64,000 nucleotides of DNA, from NCBI GenBank assembly GCA_015099395.1, contig AP024096.1:930001-994000 (forward strand), read 5' to 3'. Made by a program: the position numbers and the translations under genes. The DNA comes from Ktedonobacteria bacterium brp13 (GTDB lineage: Bacteria > Chloroflexota > Ktedonobacteria > Ktedonobacterales > Ktedonobacteraceae). The stretch's first letter is position 1. Each line of letters opens with the position of its first letter. This document shows positions 44,928-53,800 of the stretch, in pieces. Below the pieces are notes generated by a model. That model made no database searches. It saw only the letters and a list, made by a program, of their open reading frames with translations, and had not been told where the DNA came from.

Positions 44928-45821
44928 CTATCGAATGTTATCACGGTTCGGCGTGTTATCTGTCGTATTCACTGTCTCATGCTGCTGTTTGTTGTATGAT
45001 TGTGCGGTCGTGATGGCTAATAGGTGTTCCGCATCCTGCTCTGGTAAGAGACCACGACGTAGATGGACCATATGTGGACCGAAAGATCTTTCCAACTCGT
45101 CTGGCAGGTGTTCATAGATCGCAGCTAAATAAGCTTCATCACGAATAAGCTTCTCGACTGTGCGCACCAGAGTGCGGTTCTGCGTGAGCACTCCTGTCTC
45201 TGGTGTATCGAGTGAAGCCAGGAGCACCTCCTGGTAGTCGATGGTGAGTGCGATGGTGTGACCGCCTACAGCCTGCTCAGGCTCTTCGTGTTGATAGACA
45301 ATGGCGTAATCGGCATCCGCCTCTCCAAACAGGTTGACGATCACTGTACAGCCGCGCTCGTGAGCTGCTCGTAGTGGATCTGCGAAGCGTGCCAGATCTT
45401 CGGCCCAGAGGATTGCTGCTACGCGATGCCGTGCAGCATTAATCAGCTCTTTTACTCTGGTTTCGATACCATCACGTTCGTTAATCTCCCAGAAGTGACC
45501 AGCGCTATCCGGTTTCTCTATCTCGCTTAATTGCTGCTTGAGTATCTGGCAGCGCTGTTCCGTCTCTTCCTGGATACGTTTTAGCAAGCGTTCGGGCGAG
45601 AGTGGTGCATAGCGGGCGGGCTCGGTGCTCACTACCGTCACACGTTCCTTCGAGGTCAAGGTCTCCAGTGCCTGGTAGACATTCGCACGGGGAAGTCCTG
45701 TTCCTTTACTAATCTCGTAGCCCGTGGCTAACTGATTCTGTAACAAAAATATGTAGACCTGTGCCTCAGCGCCGGTAAAGCCCAGGTGCTTCATCTCTTC
45801 AATGGTTGTCAGGCTCACCAT
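44928..45821 (-). CDS. TrmB family transcriptional regulator
   Basis: A 297-residue regulator. A TrmB winged helix occupies residues 1-70 (HLGFTGAEAQVYIFLL, then KGTGLPRANVYQALETL). A short coiled coil follows (EETEQRCQILKQQLSEIEK). The C-terminal domain (about 110-260) is phospholipase-D-like in arrangement, as in sugar-sensing TrmB proteins. The start follows AAAGGATGAACA, 21 bp after a palindromic operator that overlaps its promoter, so autoregulation is likely. Physical linkage to purA suggests control of purine synthesis, though this is only inference. Confidence 0.88.
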   Translation of the reverse strand: MVSLTTIEEMKHLGFTGAEAQVYIFLLQNQLATGYEISKGTGLPRANVYQALETLTSKERVTVVSTEPARYAPLSPERLLKRIQEETEQRCQILKQQLSEIEKPDSAGHFWEINERDGIETRVKELINAARHRVAAILWAEDLARFADPLRAAHERGCTVIVNLFGEADADYAIVYQHEEPEQAVGGHTIALTIDYQEVLLASLDTPETGVLTQNRTLVRTVEKLIRDEAYLAAIYEHLPDELERSFGPHMVHLRRGLLPEQDAEHLLAITTAQSYNKQQHETVNTTDNTPNRDNIR

Positions 45822-45842
45822 TGTTCATCCTTTCGCTCGGTG

Positions 45843-45889
45843 GTAGTAGCAAACACTACTACTATAATGAATAACCTGTGGTTTGTCAA
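45843..45889 (-). promoter_or_regulatory. TrmB-gene promoter and palindromic operator
   Basis: On the minus strand TTGACA (45889-45884), a 17-bp spacer and TATAGT (45866-45861) form a near-consensus promoter. A perfect 7+7 palindrome, GTAGTAG-N6-CTACTAC (45843-45862), overlaps the last bases of the -10 and the predicted start site, an ideal repressor position. Confidence 0.8.
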
Positions 45890-45979
45890 GGGGTGTCAGG
45901 GAGGATCGCGTCAAAGTTGCTAGAGCGAGTAATGTATACTATATATCTGAATACCTGAGTATTGAGGAGCCAGTTAGAA

Positions 45980-46792
45980 ATGTCAGAGAATACTGTTATA
46001 GATAAAACCCCAGAGCCCATTACGCGACAGAGCATCATACAAGACCTGCTGCGGCTTGGTGTCAGGCCAGGAATGACAATTATCGTCCACTCATCACTGA
46101 GTGCGTTGGGTTGGGTCTGTGGAGGTGCTCCAACGGTGGTCAGTGCCTTGATGGATGTTGTTACAGAGGATGGAACAGTTGTGATGCCTACGCAAACCAG
46201 TAACTATTCTGATCCTGCGAATTGGTCGCGTCCGCCTGTACCGCAGCCCTGGTGGGAGATTATTTATGAGGCGATGCCGGCCTTTGATCCTTTGATCACT
46301 CCATCCTTTAAAATGGGCGTAATTGCTGAGAATTTTCGTACGACACCGGGTGTGGTCCGTAGTAATCATCCGCAGGTCTCTTTTGCTGCCTGGGGCAAGC
46401 ATGCGCAACAGATTGTCGCAGATCACTCGTTGACATATGGTCTGGGTGAGCAGTCACCACTGGCGCGCATCTATGATCTGGCTGGCTGGGTACTGCTACT
46501 CGGGGTTGGTTATGATAACGACACCTCTTTCCATCTGGCAGAGTATCGCAGTCCAGGTGCTAAAGAAGTGATGTTGGGAGCACCGATCATTGAAGATGGA
46601 AAGCGTATCTGGAAGCGTTTTGCAGATATCGATATCGATTCCGATCTCTTTCCGCAGATAGGCGCGCTCTTTGAGGAGCAAGGACATGTCACCATCAATC
46701 GTGTCGGCATCGCCGAGTGCCGTCTCTTCTCACAGCCTGCCTCGGTTGATTTTGCAGTTGATTGGTATGTCCGGGCTCGTAGAGGACTCTGA
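45980..46792 (+). CDS. Aminoglycoside 3-N-acetyltransferase-like protein
   Basis: A 270-residue member of the antibiotic N-acetyltransferase (AAC(3)) family. VHSSLSALGWVCGGAPTVVSAL near residue 37 is the family signature; TVVMPTQT and NHPQVSFAAWGKHAQQI are also conserved. It uses acetyl-CoA, though many family members in soil bacteria do not confer resistance. Start ATG at 45980 follows GAGGAGCCAGTTAGAA; an in-frame TTG is 18 bases earlier. It is divergent from the TrmB gene with about 90 bp between promoters. Confidence 0.87.
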   Translation: MSENTVIDKTPEPITRQSIIQDLLRLGVRPGMTIIVHSSLSALGWVCGGAPTVVSALMDVVTEDGTVVMPTQTSNYSDPANWSRPPVPQPWWEIIYEAMPAFDPLITPSFKMGVIAENFRTTPGVVRSNHPQVSFAAWGKHAQQIVADHSLTYGLGEQSPLARIYDLAGWVLLLGVGYDNDTSFHLAEYRSPGAKEVMLGAPIIEDGKRIWKRFADIDIDSDLFPQIGALFEEQGHVTINRVGIAECRLFSQPASVDFAVDWYVRARRGL

Positions 46793-46796
46793 AGCG

Positions 46797-47033
46797 TTAA
46801 CTGTTTATATGCTTAGATATTGGCTGCCCGGTAACAACGAGATGCTGTTGCGCACAGTGGTTGCAGTATGTATAGAGCACTGAACTGGATGTGCTATGTT
46901 TGAGTACACAGGCGTGCTGGCTGCAGACGGTATGACCACAGTCTACACATTTCTGAGCGTTCCACCATTTTAGGGGTTCGCGACAAACTGCGCACATAAG
47001 TTGGGCTGTAGACTCTGTCTGTAACTGCTTCAT
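46797..47033 (-). CDS. Small zinc-finger protein
   Basis: A 78-residue protein with a Cys/His array: CAVC, then CVDCGHTVCSQHAC, then CNHC. Spacings resemble FYVE/RING-like binuclear zinc folds (CxxC-x12-CxxCxxxxC-x2-H-x17-CxxC). Start ATG at 47033 has AAGGAG nine bases upstream. No other domain. It may bind a protein or nucleic-acid partner. It is convergent with the AAC(3)-like gene, four bases apart. Confidence 0.7.
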   Translation of the reverse strand: MKQLQTESTAQLMCAVCREPLKWWNAQKCVDCGHTVCSQHACVLKHSTSSSVLYTYCNHCAQQHLVVTGQPISKHINS

Positions 47034-47324
47034 TGCCTTTGCTCCTTCAATGTCTGGCTTGTTGCTGCAATCTCTATCTATAGAAAACCGGGTCTTTTTC
47101 TTTAATATTAGGGTCTGCTAAATCCTGACTTGTATACTCTGATATTAGCATAAAATTTTGTCGTCTGCAACATCGATAAAATTTGCATGTATGCAGGTAA
47201 AAATGTTGTGATGGTGAATAGTGATAAAAAAGATAAAGTATCAGCGGGGAGACATTTTTGACTCTGATGCGCAAGTTATAGTCAATCCTGTCAATTGTAG
47301 GGGCGTGATGGGAATCAGAATGAG

Positions 47325-47353
47325 ATAGGGAGTAGCTTCTTGCTGCTCCCTAT
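47325..47353 (-). other. Hairpin after the zinc-ribbon gene
   Basis: A stem of about 12 bp including one G-T pair (47325-47336 with 47342-47353), 5-base loop. It lies 150 bp past the stop of the minus-strand gene at 47503, with a weak T-tract. Confidence 0.5.
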
Positions 47354-47502
47354 GCTTGCTACTTTTGTCGTAGATGGATGAACAATGCTCAATGAAGATT
47401 CCTGCCAATGTACTGCTGATCCAAAGACCTGAGTGAGTAGCACGAGTGACGTCTATCGTGTTAGTATTCAGCATAAGATCCTGGTGCAAGCGGTAACTGC
47501 TG

Positions 47503-47679
47503 CTAATCGTTGTCGCTGTCACATTCACAGTAGGTGAAGGTCTGGCTACAGTTGGGGCAGTAGTATTGGAGGTTACCGAAGCTATCGGTTTCGGGGATTG
47601 CCTCTTCAAGATCGGTTAGCAAGATACCTTCCTCTTGATCGTTGGGACATGTTTGAAACTTGATGCGCTCTAAATTCAT
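47503..47679 (-). CDS. Tiny zinc-ribbon protein (58 aa), paralogue A
   Basis: A frame from ATG at 47679 to TAG at 47503. It reads MNLERIKFQTCPNDQEEGIL, then an acidic core ending FGNLQYYCPNCSQTFTYCEC and a DSDND tail. The first Cys and the CPNC / CEC pair form a probable zinc ribbon. GGGAGAATCTAG before the ATG is an acceptable binding site. It is clearly related to the product at 48662 (matching LL-DL-E, GNL-YYC), which argues that both are real genes. Function unknown. Confidence 0.7.
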   Translation of the reverse strand: MNLERIKFQTCPNDQEEGILLTDLEEAIPETDSFGNLQYYCPNCSQTFTYCECDSDND

Positions 47680-48224
47680 CTAGATTCTCCCCTGTGTCAC
47701 TTGGCCTCACCAGATCGCTGCTCACGTGATGTGAGGCTATAAAACCAATGTGTTGAGCCAATCCGTGTTTCGGCTCTTGTCGCTTCCACCAGTGACTTTA
47801 TAATGCTTTTTTGTAATCCTCAATTTTTGGCAATAGGTATCCATGAAGTACTATATATGAGCTATTTTCTGATGGCCTCTTTATGAGAAGCGTACGTACC
47901 TGAGCAGAAATTTTGCGGCATGTAGTACAAAATGGTAGGTATCACGAAGAGCAAAGTGCTAGTAAAAATGTGACTATGTGTCATCGTTATTCGTAAGTAA
48001 TAGTGAGGGTAGAAAAATGGATACCTATCCTGTCGTTTTGAGGCTATGCCCTGAAAGCAGTCCATGATTTTTTAGGCCGGGATGAACCGGTACGGAAAAA
48101 GGGAAGCATCAATGTGTCGATATAAAAGGATGTATATCGCGCACCAGAAATAGTAATCAAGGTTGTGCTATTGAGCAAGGAAGGTCCCTGGTGTTGCCTT
48201 ATCCAGCAATAAGTAAGGGACAAA
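47680..48224. other. Intergenic region between small genes
   Basis: About 545 bp with no convincing gene. A 12-bp sequence ATAGGTATCCAT (47833-47844) recurs inverted at 48017-48028; the separation is about 170 bp. No promoter stands out. Confidence 0.4.
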
Positions 48225-48461
48225 ATGAATCTATTCGGATTCTGGAAGCGTCAGGCGGGAGCACCCGCCGAAGTAATTCAAGCGGCATGTGATTTTTATG
48301 GTCTGTCCCCAGAACGTATTCCCTCGGTAAAAACGGAGCGCTTAAGTGCTTTGTCGAAGGATGTCTGGGTTGTCCGGTTAAATGATACTGCCAGTGCTGT
48401 CGTTGCTTATACCCCATCAGAAAAGGAACATGCGGTTGCTGCTCCCTGGTATGGTGAGTGA
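48225..48461 (+). CDS. Small hypothetical protein (78 aa)
   Basis: A 78-residue soluble protein beginning MNLFGFWKRQAGAPAEVIQA. A predicted helix-strand-strand pattern and a Val/Ala-rich C-terminus (DTASAVVAYTPSEKEHAVAA) are visible. AAGTAAGGGAC precedes the ATG and a good terminator follows, so it behaves like a real single-gene unit. No family recognised. Its neighbours are other small orphan genes. Confidence 0.6.
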   Translation: MNLFGFWKRQAGAPAEVIQAACDFYGLSPERIPSVKTERLSALSKDVWVVRLNDTASAVVAYTPSEKEHAVAAPWYGE

Positions 48462-48495
48462 TTGGCCTTAACAGTGCTTTGAATGGAAGTCTGGG

Positions 48496-48529
48496 CATCG
48501 GGTCACTCCCGATGTACCGGGCTTTTTTT
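48496..48529 (+). terminator. Rho-independent terminator
   Basis: CATCGGG (48496-48502) pairs with CCCGATG (48508-48514), extended by imperfect GGGC/ACCGGGC flanks, followed by seven Ts. It ends the small gene at 48225-48461. Confidence 0.8.
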
Positions 48530-48661
48530 ACATTTCACATCTGCCAGCGTCATGCGTCTACTCAATAGAGTAGGAGGCAAAAAGATTCTGCGTGTCTTCA
48601 TAGAGTGAGAAGGCTTGCAGAAAGCTGCTTGCAGGAGCGGGCAAGCAGAGAAAAGAGGCCA

Positions 48662-48931
48662 ATGATGGAACTGCAAACATTAAAGCATTGTATCTGCTCA
48701 CGTGACCATGGGCTAGCTGTGCTGCTTGTTGATATCGAGTCTGAACTGGTCCCTCGTCGTAATGCGCAGGGAAATCTGCTGTACTACTGCTTGCGGGGGC
48801 AACATGTTTTCTCGCTACCTCTCGTTGCTGCTGACGAGCAAGCAAGTGAGAGTAACCAGCAGGATGGTAGTGAGGATAGCGAGCGTCTGACTATATGCTC
48901 GCTGGAGAAGGGTAGCCCTAGCCTGGTGTGA
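48662..48931 (+). CDS. Small protein (89 aa), paralogue B of zinc-ribbon
   Basis: An 89-residue protein starting MMELQTLKHCICSRDHGLAV. Its core VLLVDIESELVPRRNAQGNL, then LYYC, parallels the 58-residue protein at 47503, but the second Cys pair is lost (CLRG in place of CPNC). It carries an extra acidic, Gln/Ser-rich C-terminus. AAGAGG precedes the ATG. The likely history is duplication followed by loss of zinc binding. The gene end runs into repeat copy A. Confidence 0.6.
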   Translation: MMELQTLKHCICSRDHGLAVLLVDIESELVPRRNAQGNLLYYCLRGQHVFSLPLVAADEQASESNQQDGSEDSERLTICSLEKGSPSLV

Positions 48932-48966
48932 GGAGCCTGGCCATGCAAGCTGCTAGCAAAAGTATA
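48904..48966. repeat. Locus-flanking repeat, copy A
   Basis: About 60 bp, strongly similar to 60784-60846: both contain an identical run GCCTGGTGTGAGGAGCCTGG and matching sequence on both sides (GGAGAAGG ahead, CAAGCTG behind), with a few substitutions and one indel. It lies at the outer end of the secretion/kinase locus. The sequence includes the last codons of the 48662 gene and ends in a TATAAT. Confidence 0.85.
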
Positions 48967-49003
48967 ATTCACAAGCCCTGTGGTTCGCGTCAGCTTGCAT
49001 GGC
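48940..49003. other. Hairpin beside flanking repeat A
   Basis: A perfect 13-bp inverted repeat, GCCATGCAAGCTG (48940-48952) with CAGCTTGCATGGC (48991-49003), loop 38 bases. The left arm belongs to repeat copy A; copy B lacks the right arm. Confidence 0.7.
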
Positions 49004-49086
49004 ACATGGTCAACCCTCGTCTGGGCCTTCGGGTTACTACTCACTACGAGAGAAAGGGAGTGTTCGATGATCCTGTTCCAATGATA

Positions 49087-50787
49087 TTAGCAGTAACCCA
49101 GGGAGTGCCAGGTGTGTAGACCGACAATCCCATCAACCTGTAGACCTTTTGCGCTTTGATAATCTTCGACTGCTGACTTTGTTAATGGCCCAAAGTCACT
49201 ATCCACCGCGAGAGGGGGTGAAAAATTGTACGGAGAGTTAGAGAAATCATGAGCGTTATAATGGCTATTGAGAGAGCTTTGCAACGTCTTGACTAACGAT
49301 CCAGTAGAACCTGATTCAATAGTTGCGGGGCATGTGCGCGGTGGTGGCACTGGAGTAGGAGTAGGCGTAGGAGTAGGCGTAGGCGCAGGCGCAGGATTAG
49401 GGTTAGGAGTAGGAGTAGGCGCAGGATTAGGATTAGGATTAGGATTAGGATTAGCCGGTGCCGCCGTAGATTGGCCTATGGGAACTGTTGGGGGTAGCGT
49501 GGGATGACGCGTTGGAGTTGCCTTGACAGTGTGCTTAACTGTGGGATGACGCGTTGGAGTTGCCTTGACTGTAAGCGTAACTGTGGGTGAAAGTGTTCCC
49601 TTGTCAACAATTTTACTTCCATTATTGGATGGATTGTTGTGTGTTGTAGAGACACTACTTCCACGCTCAATAGCATATACAAGCGTACTAGCTATCAGCA
49701 GCAATGCTACTGCAATCATCACCGCTGCTCCAATCCGCTTTTCCCATCCATATTGAGTAGGTGCAGCCATGATTACAGGCTGAATGGTAGAGGAATCCTC
49801 AGCAATCGTATCCGAGATAAGCTGGGATGATGATACCGCTTCGTCTGGCTCAGTCGTCTCATCTGGCTGAGACGTGCGTCCTTGCGCGGAGGCTGTGGCC
49901 GGGGCAATCTCTTCCTCCGCAGTTTGTATTTGTGTCAACTGTATGTTGTGAGAAGGGAGCACCGCGATGTGTTCAGGCCGACTCGCCGCTTCTAAGGCCG
50001 TCGCAAACGCCCGCACACTTGCAAAGCGTTGGCTGGGATCCTTGGCAAGCGCTGTCAGCACAACCTGCTCTACCTCTGGTGAGAGATCGGGGACATATTG
50101 ACGCAGTGGCGCAGGTGCAGCTGACTGATGTTGCGCCCACATCTCAATGACCGATCCCTGAAAAGGTCGCGTCCCACACAACCACTCATAGACAATGATC
50201 CCCAAGGCATATTGATCACTCGCCAATTGTGGTTTCCCTTGCAATTGTTCTGGCGCGACATAGGCGACGGTTCCGGCAACGACTCCGGCTAAACTCTGCG
50301 AATAGGTCGTCTGAGCCATCAAGGCGACCCCAAAATCACTGAGGAACAGGCCATTGCGCTGGCCGATGAGCACATTACTCGGCTTGAGATCACGATGAAT
50401 TAAGTTTTGATCGTGAGCATATTGCAAGCCATCCGCAATCTGGTTGACATAATCCACGACTGCTGAGAGCGGTACTTGCGTTTCAGAAGGATGACGTTGC
50501 CGCAGGGTTCCATGGGGAGCATACTCCATAATCAGAAACGGGATACCTTCTTCGATACCAAAGTCGAGTATACGGATAATATGGGGATGTGAAAGACGCG
50601 TTAAAGTACGCGCTTCGTTGAGGAAGTGTTCATGATACTCATCGATCAGGCGTGCATATAAAATTTTGATAGCAGCAGAGCTCCCCAGGTGAATATGTTC
50701 ACCCAGATACACATCCGCAAAGCCTCCCTGTCCGATTAAACGAAGCAGACGGTAAGGCCCAAATTGCTGCCCAACATAGTCTGTCAT
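49087..50787 (-). CDS. Transmembrane Ser/Thr kinase with peptidoglycan-binding domain
   Basis: A 566-residue PknB-type kinase. The N-terminal catalytic domain (1-270) has the Gly-rich loop IGQGGFADVYLG, AAIKIL, HRDLKPSN (about 132), DFG and APEQ, all intact. A disordered link leads to one membrane segment near 353-374. Outside is a Pro-rich stalk (TPTRHPT repeated in tandem, then NPNPNPNP and TPTPTP runs), ending in a peptidoglycan_binding_1 domain (about 490-566; SGSTGSLVKTLQ, GLQVDGIVGLHTW). It would sense wall structure and signal inward. Last gene of the secretion operon, 20 bp after eccC. Confidence 0.93.
   Translation of the reverse strand: MTDYVGQQFGPYRLLRLIGQGGFADVYLGEHIHLGSSAAIKILYARLIDEYHEHFLNEARTLTRLSHPHIIRILDFGIEEGIPFLIMEYAPHGTLRQRHPSETQVPLSAVVDYVNQIADGLQYAHDQNLIHRDLKPSNVLIGQRNGLFLSDFGVALMAQTTYSQSLAGVVAGTVAYVAPEQLQGKPQLASDQYALGIIVYEWLCGTRPFQGSVIEMWAQHQSAAPAPLRQYVPDLSPEVEQVVLTALAKDPSQRFASVRAFATALEAASRPEHIAVLPSHNIQLTQIQTAEEEIAPATASAQGRTSQPDETTEPDEAVSSSQLISDTIAEDSSTIQPVIMAAPTQYGWEKRIGAAVMIAVALLLIASTLVYAIERGSSVSTTHNNPSNNGSKIVDKGTLSPTVTLTVKATPTRHPTVKHTVKATPTRHPTLPPTVPIGQSTAAPANPNPNPNPNPAPTPTPNPNPAPAPTPTPTPTPTPVPPPRTCPATIESGSTGSLVKTLQSSLNSHYNAHDFSNSPYNFSPPLAVDSDFGPLTKSAVEDYQSAKGLQVDGIVGLHTWHSLGYC
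49351..49453. repeat. Hexanucleotide G-rich tract in the kinase gene
   Basis: Tandem GGNNNN hexamers encoding the Pro-rich stalk, ending with five exact copies of GGATTA (49424-49453) on the plus strand, i.e. the non-coding strand. A second 42-bp repeat encoding TVKATPTRHPT twice lies at 49499-49572. Confidence 0.85.
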
Positions 50788-50807
50788 ATCCTAAAACTCT
50801 TTTCTTC

Positions 50808-53800
50808 TCACTGTACTTCGGTATTTGTTATCTGTACCTGCATTGCTGGTGCTCCACGGTGCACCATGTAACCGCGTCCAGCAAGCAACTTATCAGATGC
50901 ACTCTGTTTATGAAGCACCTGCCGCCCTTCAACTGGATCACCGCGCATAATTAAGCCAGGGCCTTCCATATTTTTGATACCACGATAGATGGGATCATAG
51001 TTAGCGCGACCTATTTCTACGATGCGGCGTGCCAGAATCAAGTGAAAACCAACCTCTTTTGCTGGCTGTAGCAATGCCTCAAGAGGATTGAGTGGATTTC
51101 CTGATTGCGGAGTTTGCGTGGCAACCATGTCGTAGTCGTCAACGAAGAGATAATAGTGTGTTCCATTCCACGTTCTATTGCTCGTTAATGTTTCTTCTGA
51201 AGGTGAGGAGTTTTTCGCTAGACGTCGCTCAAACTCTTGATTGAGCATCTGAACACACTCTTTGATCTTGTCCAGTGTAGAGATATAAGCAAGCATGTGA
51301 TTACCACCTGCTATACTGAGCAATGACTTACGATAATCAATAATGATAATCTGCGCTTGCTCCGGTGTATAGTAGCGTTGAATTCCGGTAATCCATGTCC
51401 GTAGCAGCGTTGTTTTCCCACACTCTTTATCACCAAGGATTAAGAAATGCGCATCATCGTGCACCATATCGACAAAGATCGGACTGATATTGGCCTCTTC
51501 TAAACCAAGCGGTATACCTTGTGATTGCGCAGTTACCGCAACGGGCATATCTGCCCAGCGAACCTCCTGCGGCAACACACGTATTTTGGGAGCACCTGGC
51601 CCCTTCCAGCTCGTATGAACTTTTTGTATAAACGTCTCCAGTATCTTCTGCAGCGCAAATGACGAGGTATCAGCAGAACCGTGATCTCCTACAATAGGCA
51701 ACGCCGTCTGGAATTGCAACTTTTCTGGGAGCAAGCCGCGCCCAGGCGTTTCCATTGGTATCATTGCGGCAACTTTGCGATCAAACTCCGAATCATTGGC
51801 ATCGTTTAAACGCAACTCCAGGCGCGTTCCAATGTTGCTACGCAATCTTGCACGGATATCTGTCCACTGGTTGGCCGTTAAAATAACATGTACGCCATAG
51901 GTCAAGCCACTGGCAATGAGCGACGTAACTTGAGCAACACTCTCGGGATCATTTGTCTCGCCCTCGCTCTGGAACTGACCGAAATTGTCGATGAACAGAA
52001 ATACGTCCCCATAAAGTTCATGCGCAAGTTGCCCTCGTTGCCTTAAATGTCGATAGCTCGCCATACCATCGATTTCGTATTGTGCAAACAACGCTTCACG
52101 CTCAGCGACAATACTTTGCATGCGCCGCAATACACGTTGCTGCTTATCCCTGTCAGCTCTACTACAGATAGCACCCACATGAGGAGCATGCTCAAATATA
52201 CGCAGCAAACCGCCACCAAAATCAATGCCATAGATCTGCACTTCTTGCGGTGTGTGTGTCACGATCAATGAGGTCATCAATGTACGAAGCAGGGTGCTTT
52301 TTCCCGATTGAGGTGCTCCTACAACGACTAGATGACCACCCAGGCCGGAGAAATCAAGTAGCAATGGATCTTGCACCTGCTCAGCGGGTCGATCAATCAT
52401 ACCGATAGGAACACAGAGTGGTCCAAAGGGGGCGCGTGAGGGAAACGAGGAGCCATCTAAATTTCCCTGGCCATAACGCAGCAATACATCAGCAAGCAGT
52501 ATTCGCTCACTCAAAGGTGCTTGCCAGACAGCGTGAACACGCCAACCATTAGCTGGTGATGGAGCCTGGCTGATGTTCTCAATCACCATCTGCAGCTCCG
52601 TACGTGATGCTGTAATCGTTTGCGTTGTCTGTTGTGCCTTGAGTAAAGGAGAAAGCAACTGGCCTGTATCTGTAAATGTACGAAAGAGCGTGATGGGATC
52701 GACATTCCGCTGGCTGATCGGTACATAGGGTAATGAAATAAGGGCAGTCTTAAAACTGGTATAGATATCCTCATCTACTTTAAAATAGCCACTGCCTGGA
52801 GATGGAGGCAAGAAGTAGGCATCATGGGTTCCAATGACTGCACTACTCTCTTCCGCTTTGAATGTACGCAAGGCAATACGGTAACGCAAGTGACCTTCGA
52901 GTGTCCTGATACGTCCCTCATCTACACGTTGCGTTGCTAGCATCATGTGCATTCCCAGGCTACGTCCAACCTGACCAAGCTTGGTGAAAAGCGCCAGAAA
53001 ATCTTCGTAGTTTGCGATCAATTGAGCGAACTCATCAACGATAATAATCAAGTATGGCATTGGCTCCATACGAGGATCGTTACGCCATTTCTTTTGGTAC
53101 AGCGTGATGTTTGGCAGATTACCGGCCTGACTAAGCAGATTTTGGCGACGCTGTTGCTCACCTTGTAGTGAGGCATACATACGGCTAATCAAGAGAGGAT
53201 CGTTTTCCAGGTTGGTGATGATCCCTGAGACATGTGGTAGATCAGTAAATTCAGCAAAAGCGGCACCAGCCTTGAAGTCTACCAGCACAAAATTGACCGT
53301 ATAAGGATCATGAGTCAGCGCAAGGCTGGTTACAACCGTACGGAGTAACTCACTTTTGCCTGATCCAGTTGCGCCGATCACCAGGCCGTGAGGTCCAAAA
53401 CCGCCAGCTGCCATTTCTTTGAAATCAAGAAAGAGTGGTCCATTTTTCTGCAATCCAATGGGAACGCGTAAAAGTTGTTGCTCATTACGTTTGCGCCAGA
53501 GATCAGTCACATGGAGCGTTTCGATGGCTTGAATGTTATGTGTCTGTAAGAGACCGATATTTTGCGAGAAGTCAAGATTAGCCTCTCCATCAACGAGATG
53601 AAGCGGTGCCAGGCCGCGAGCAATCTGTACACATTGGTTCACTTCAATTGTATCAGGGGTGATGAACTCAATATTTTTGCCACCAAGTAATGTTTCCTGA
53701 TAGGAAAGATATACATCATGAAAAGTGGTAGTAATCGAAAGACGACCTTGTAGTATTGGTGGTTCCTGCTCTTTCGTATTCACGAGGCTGATTACAGTGA

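Noticed and set aside
47862..48065. 67-codon minus-strand frame
   Set aside because: No ribosome-binding site, aromatic-rich random-looking product, no similarity to neighbours.
49346..49510. Gly/Val-rich protein on the plus strand
   Set aside because: It is the antisense of the kinase's Pro-rich stalk and arises from the hexamer repeat.
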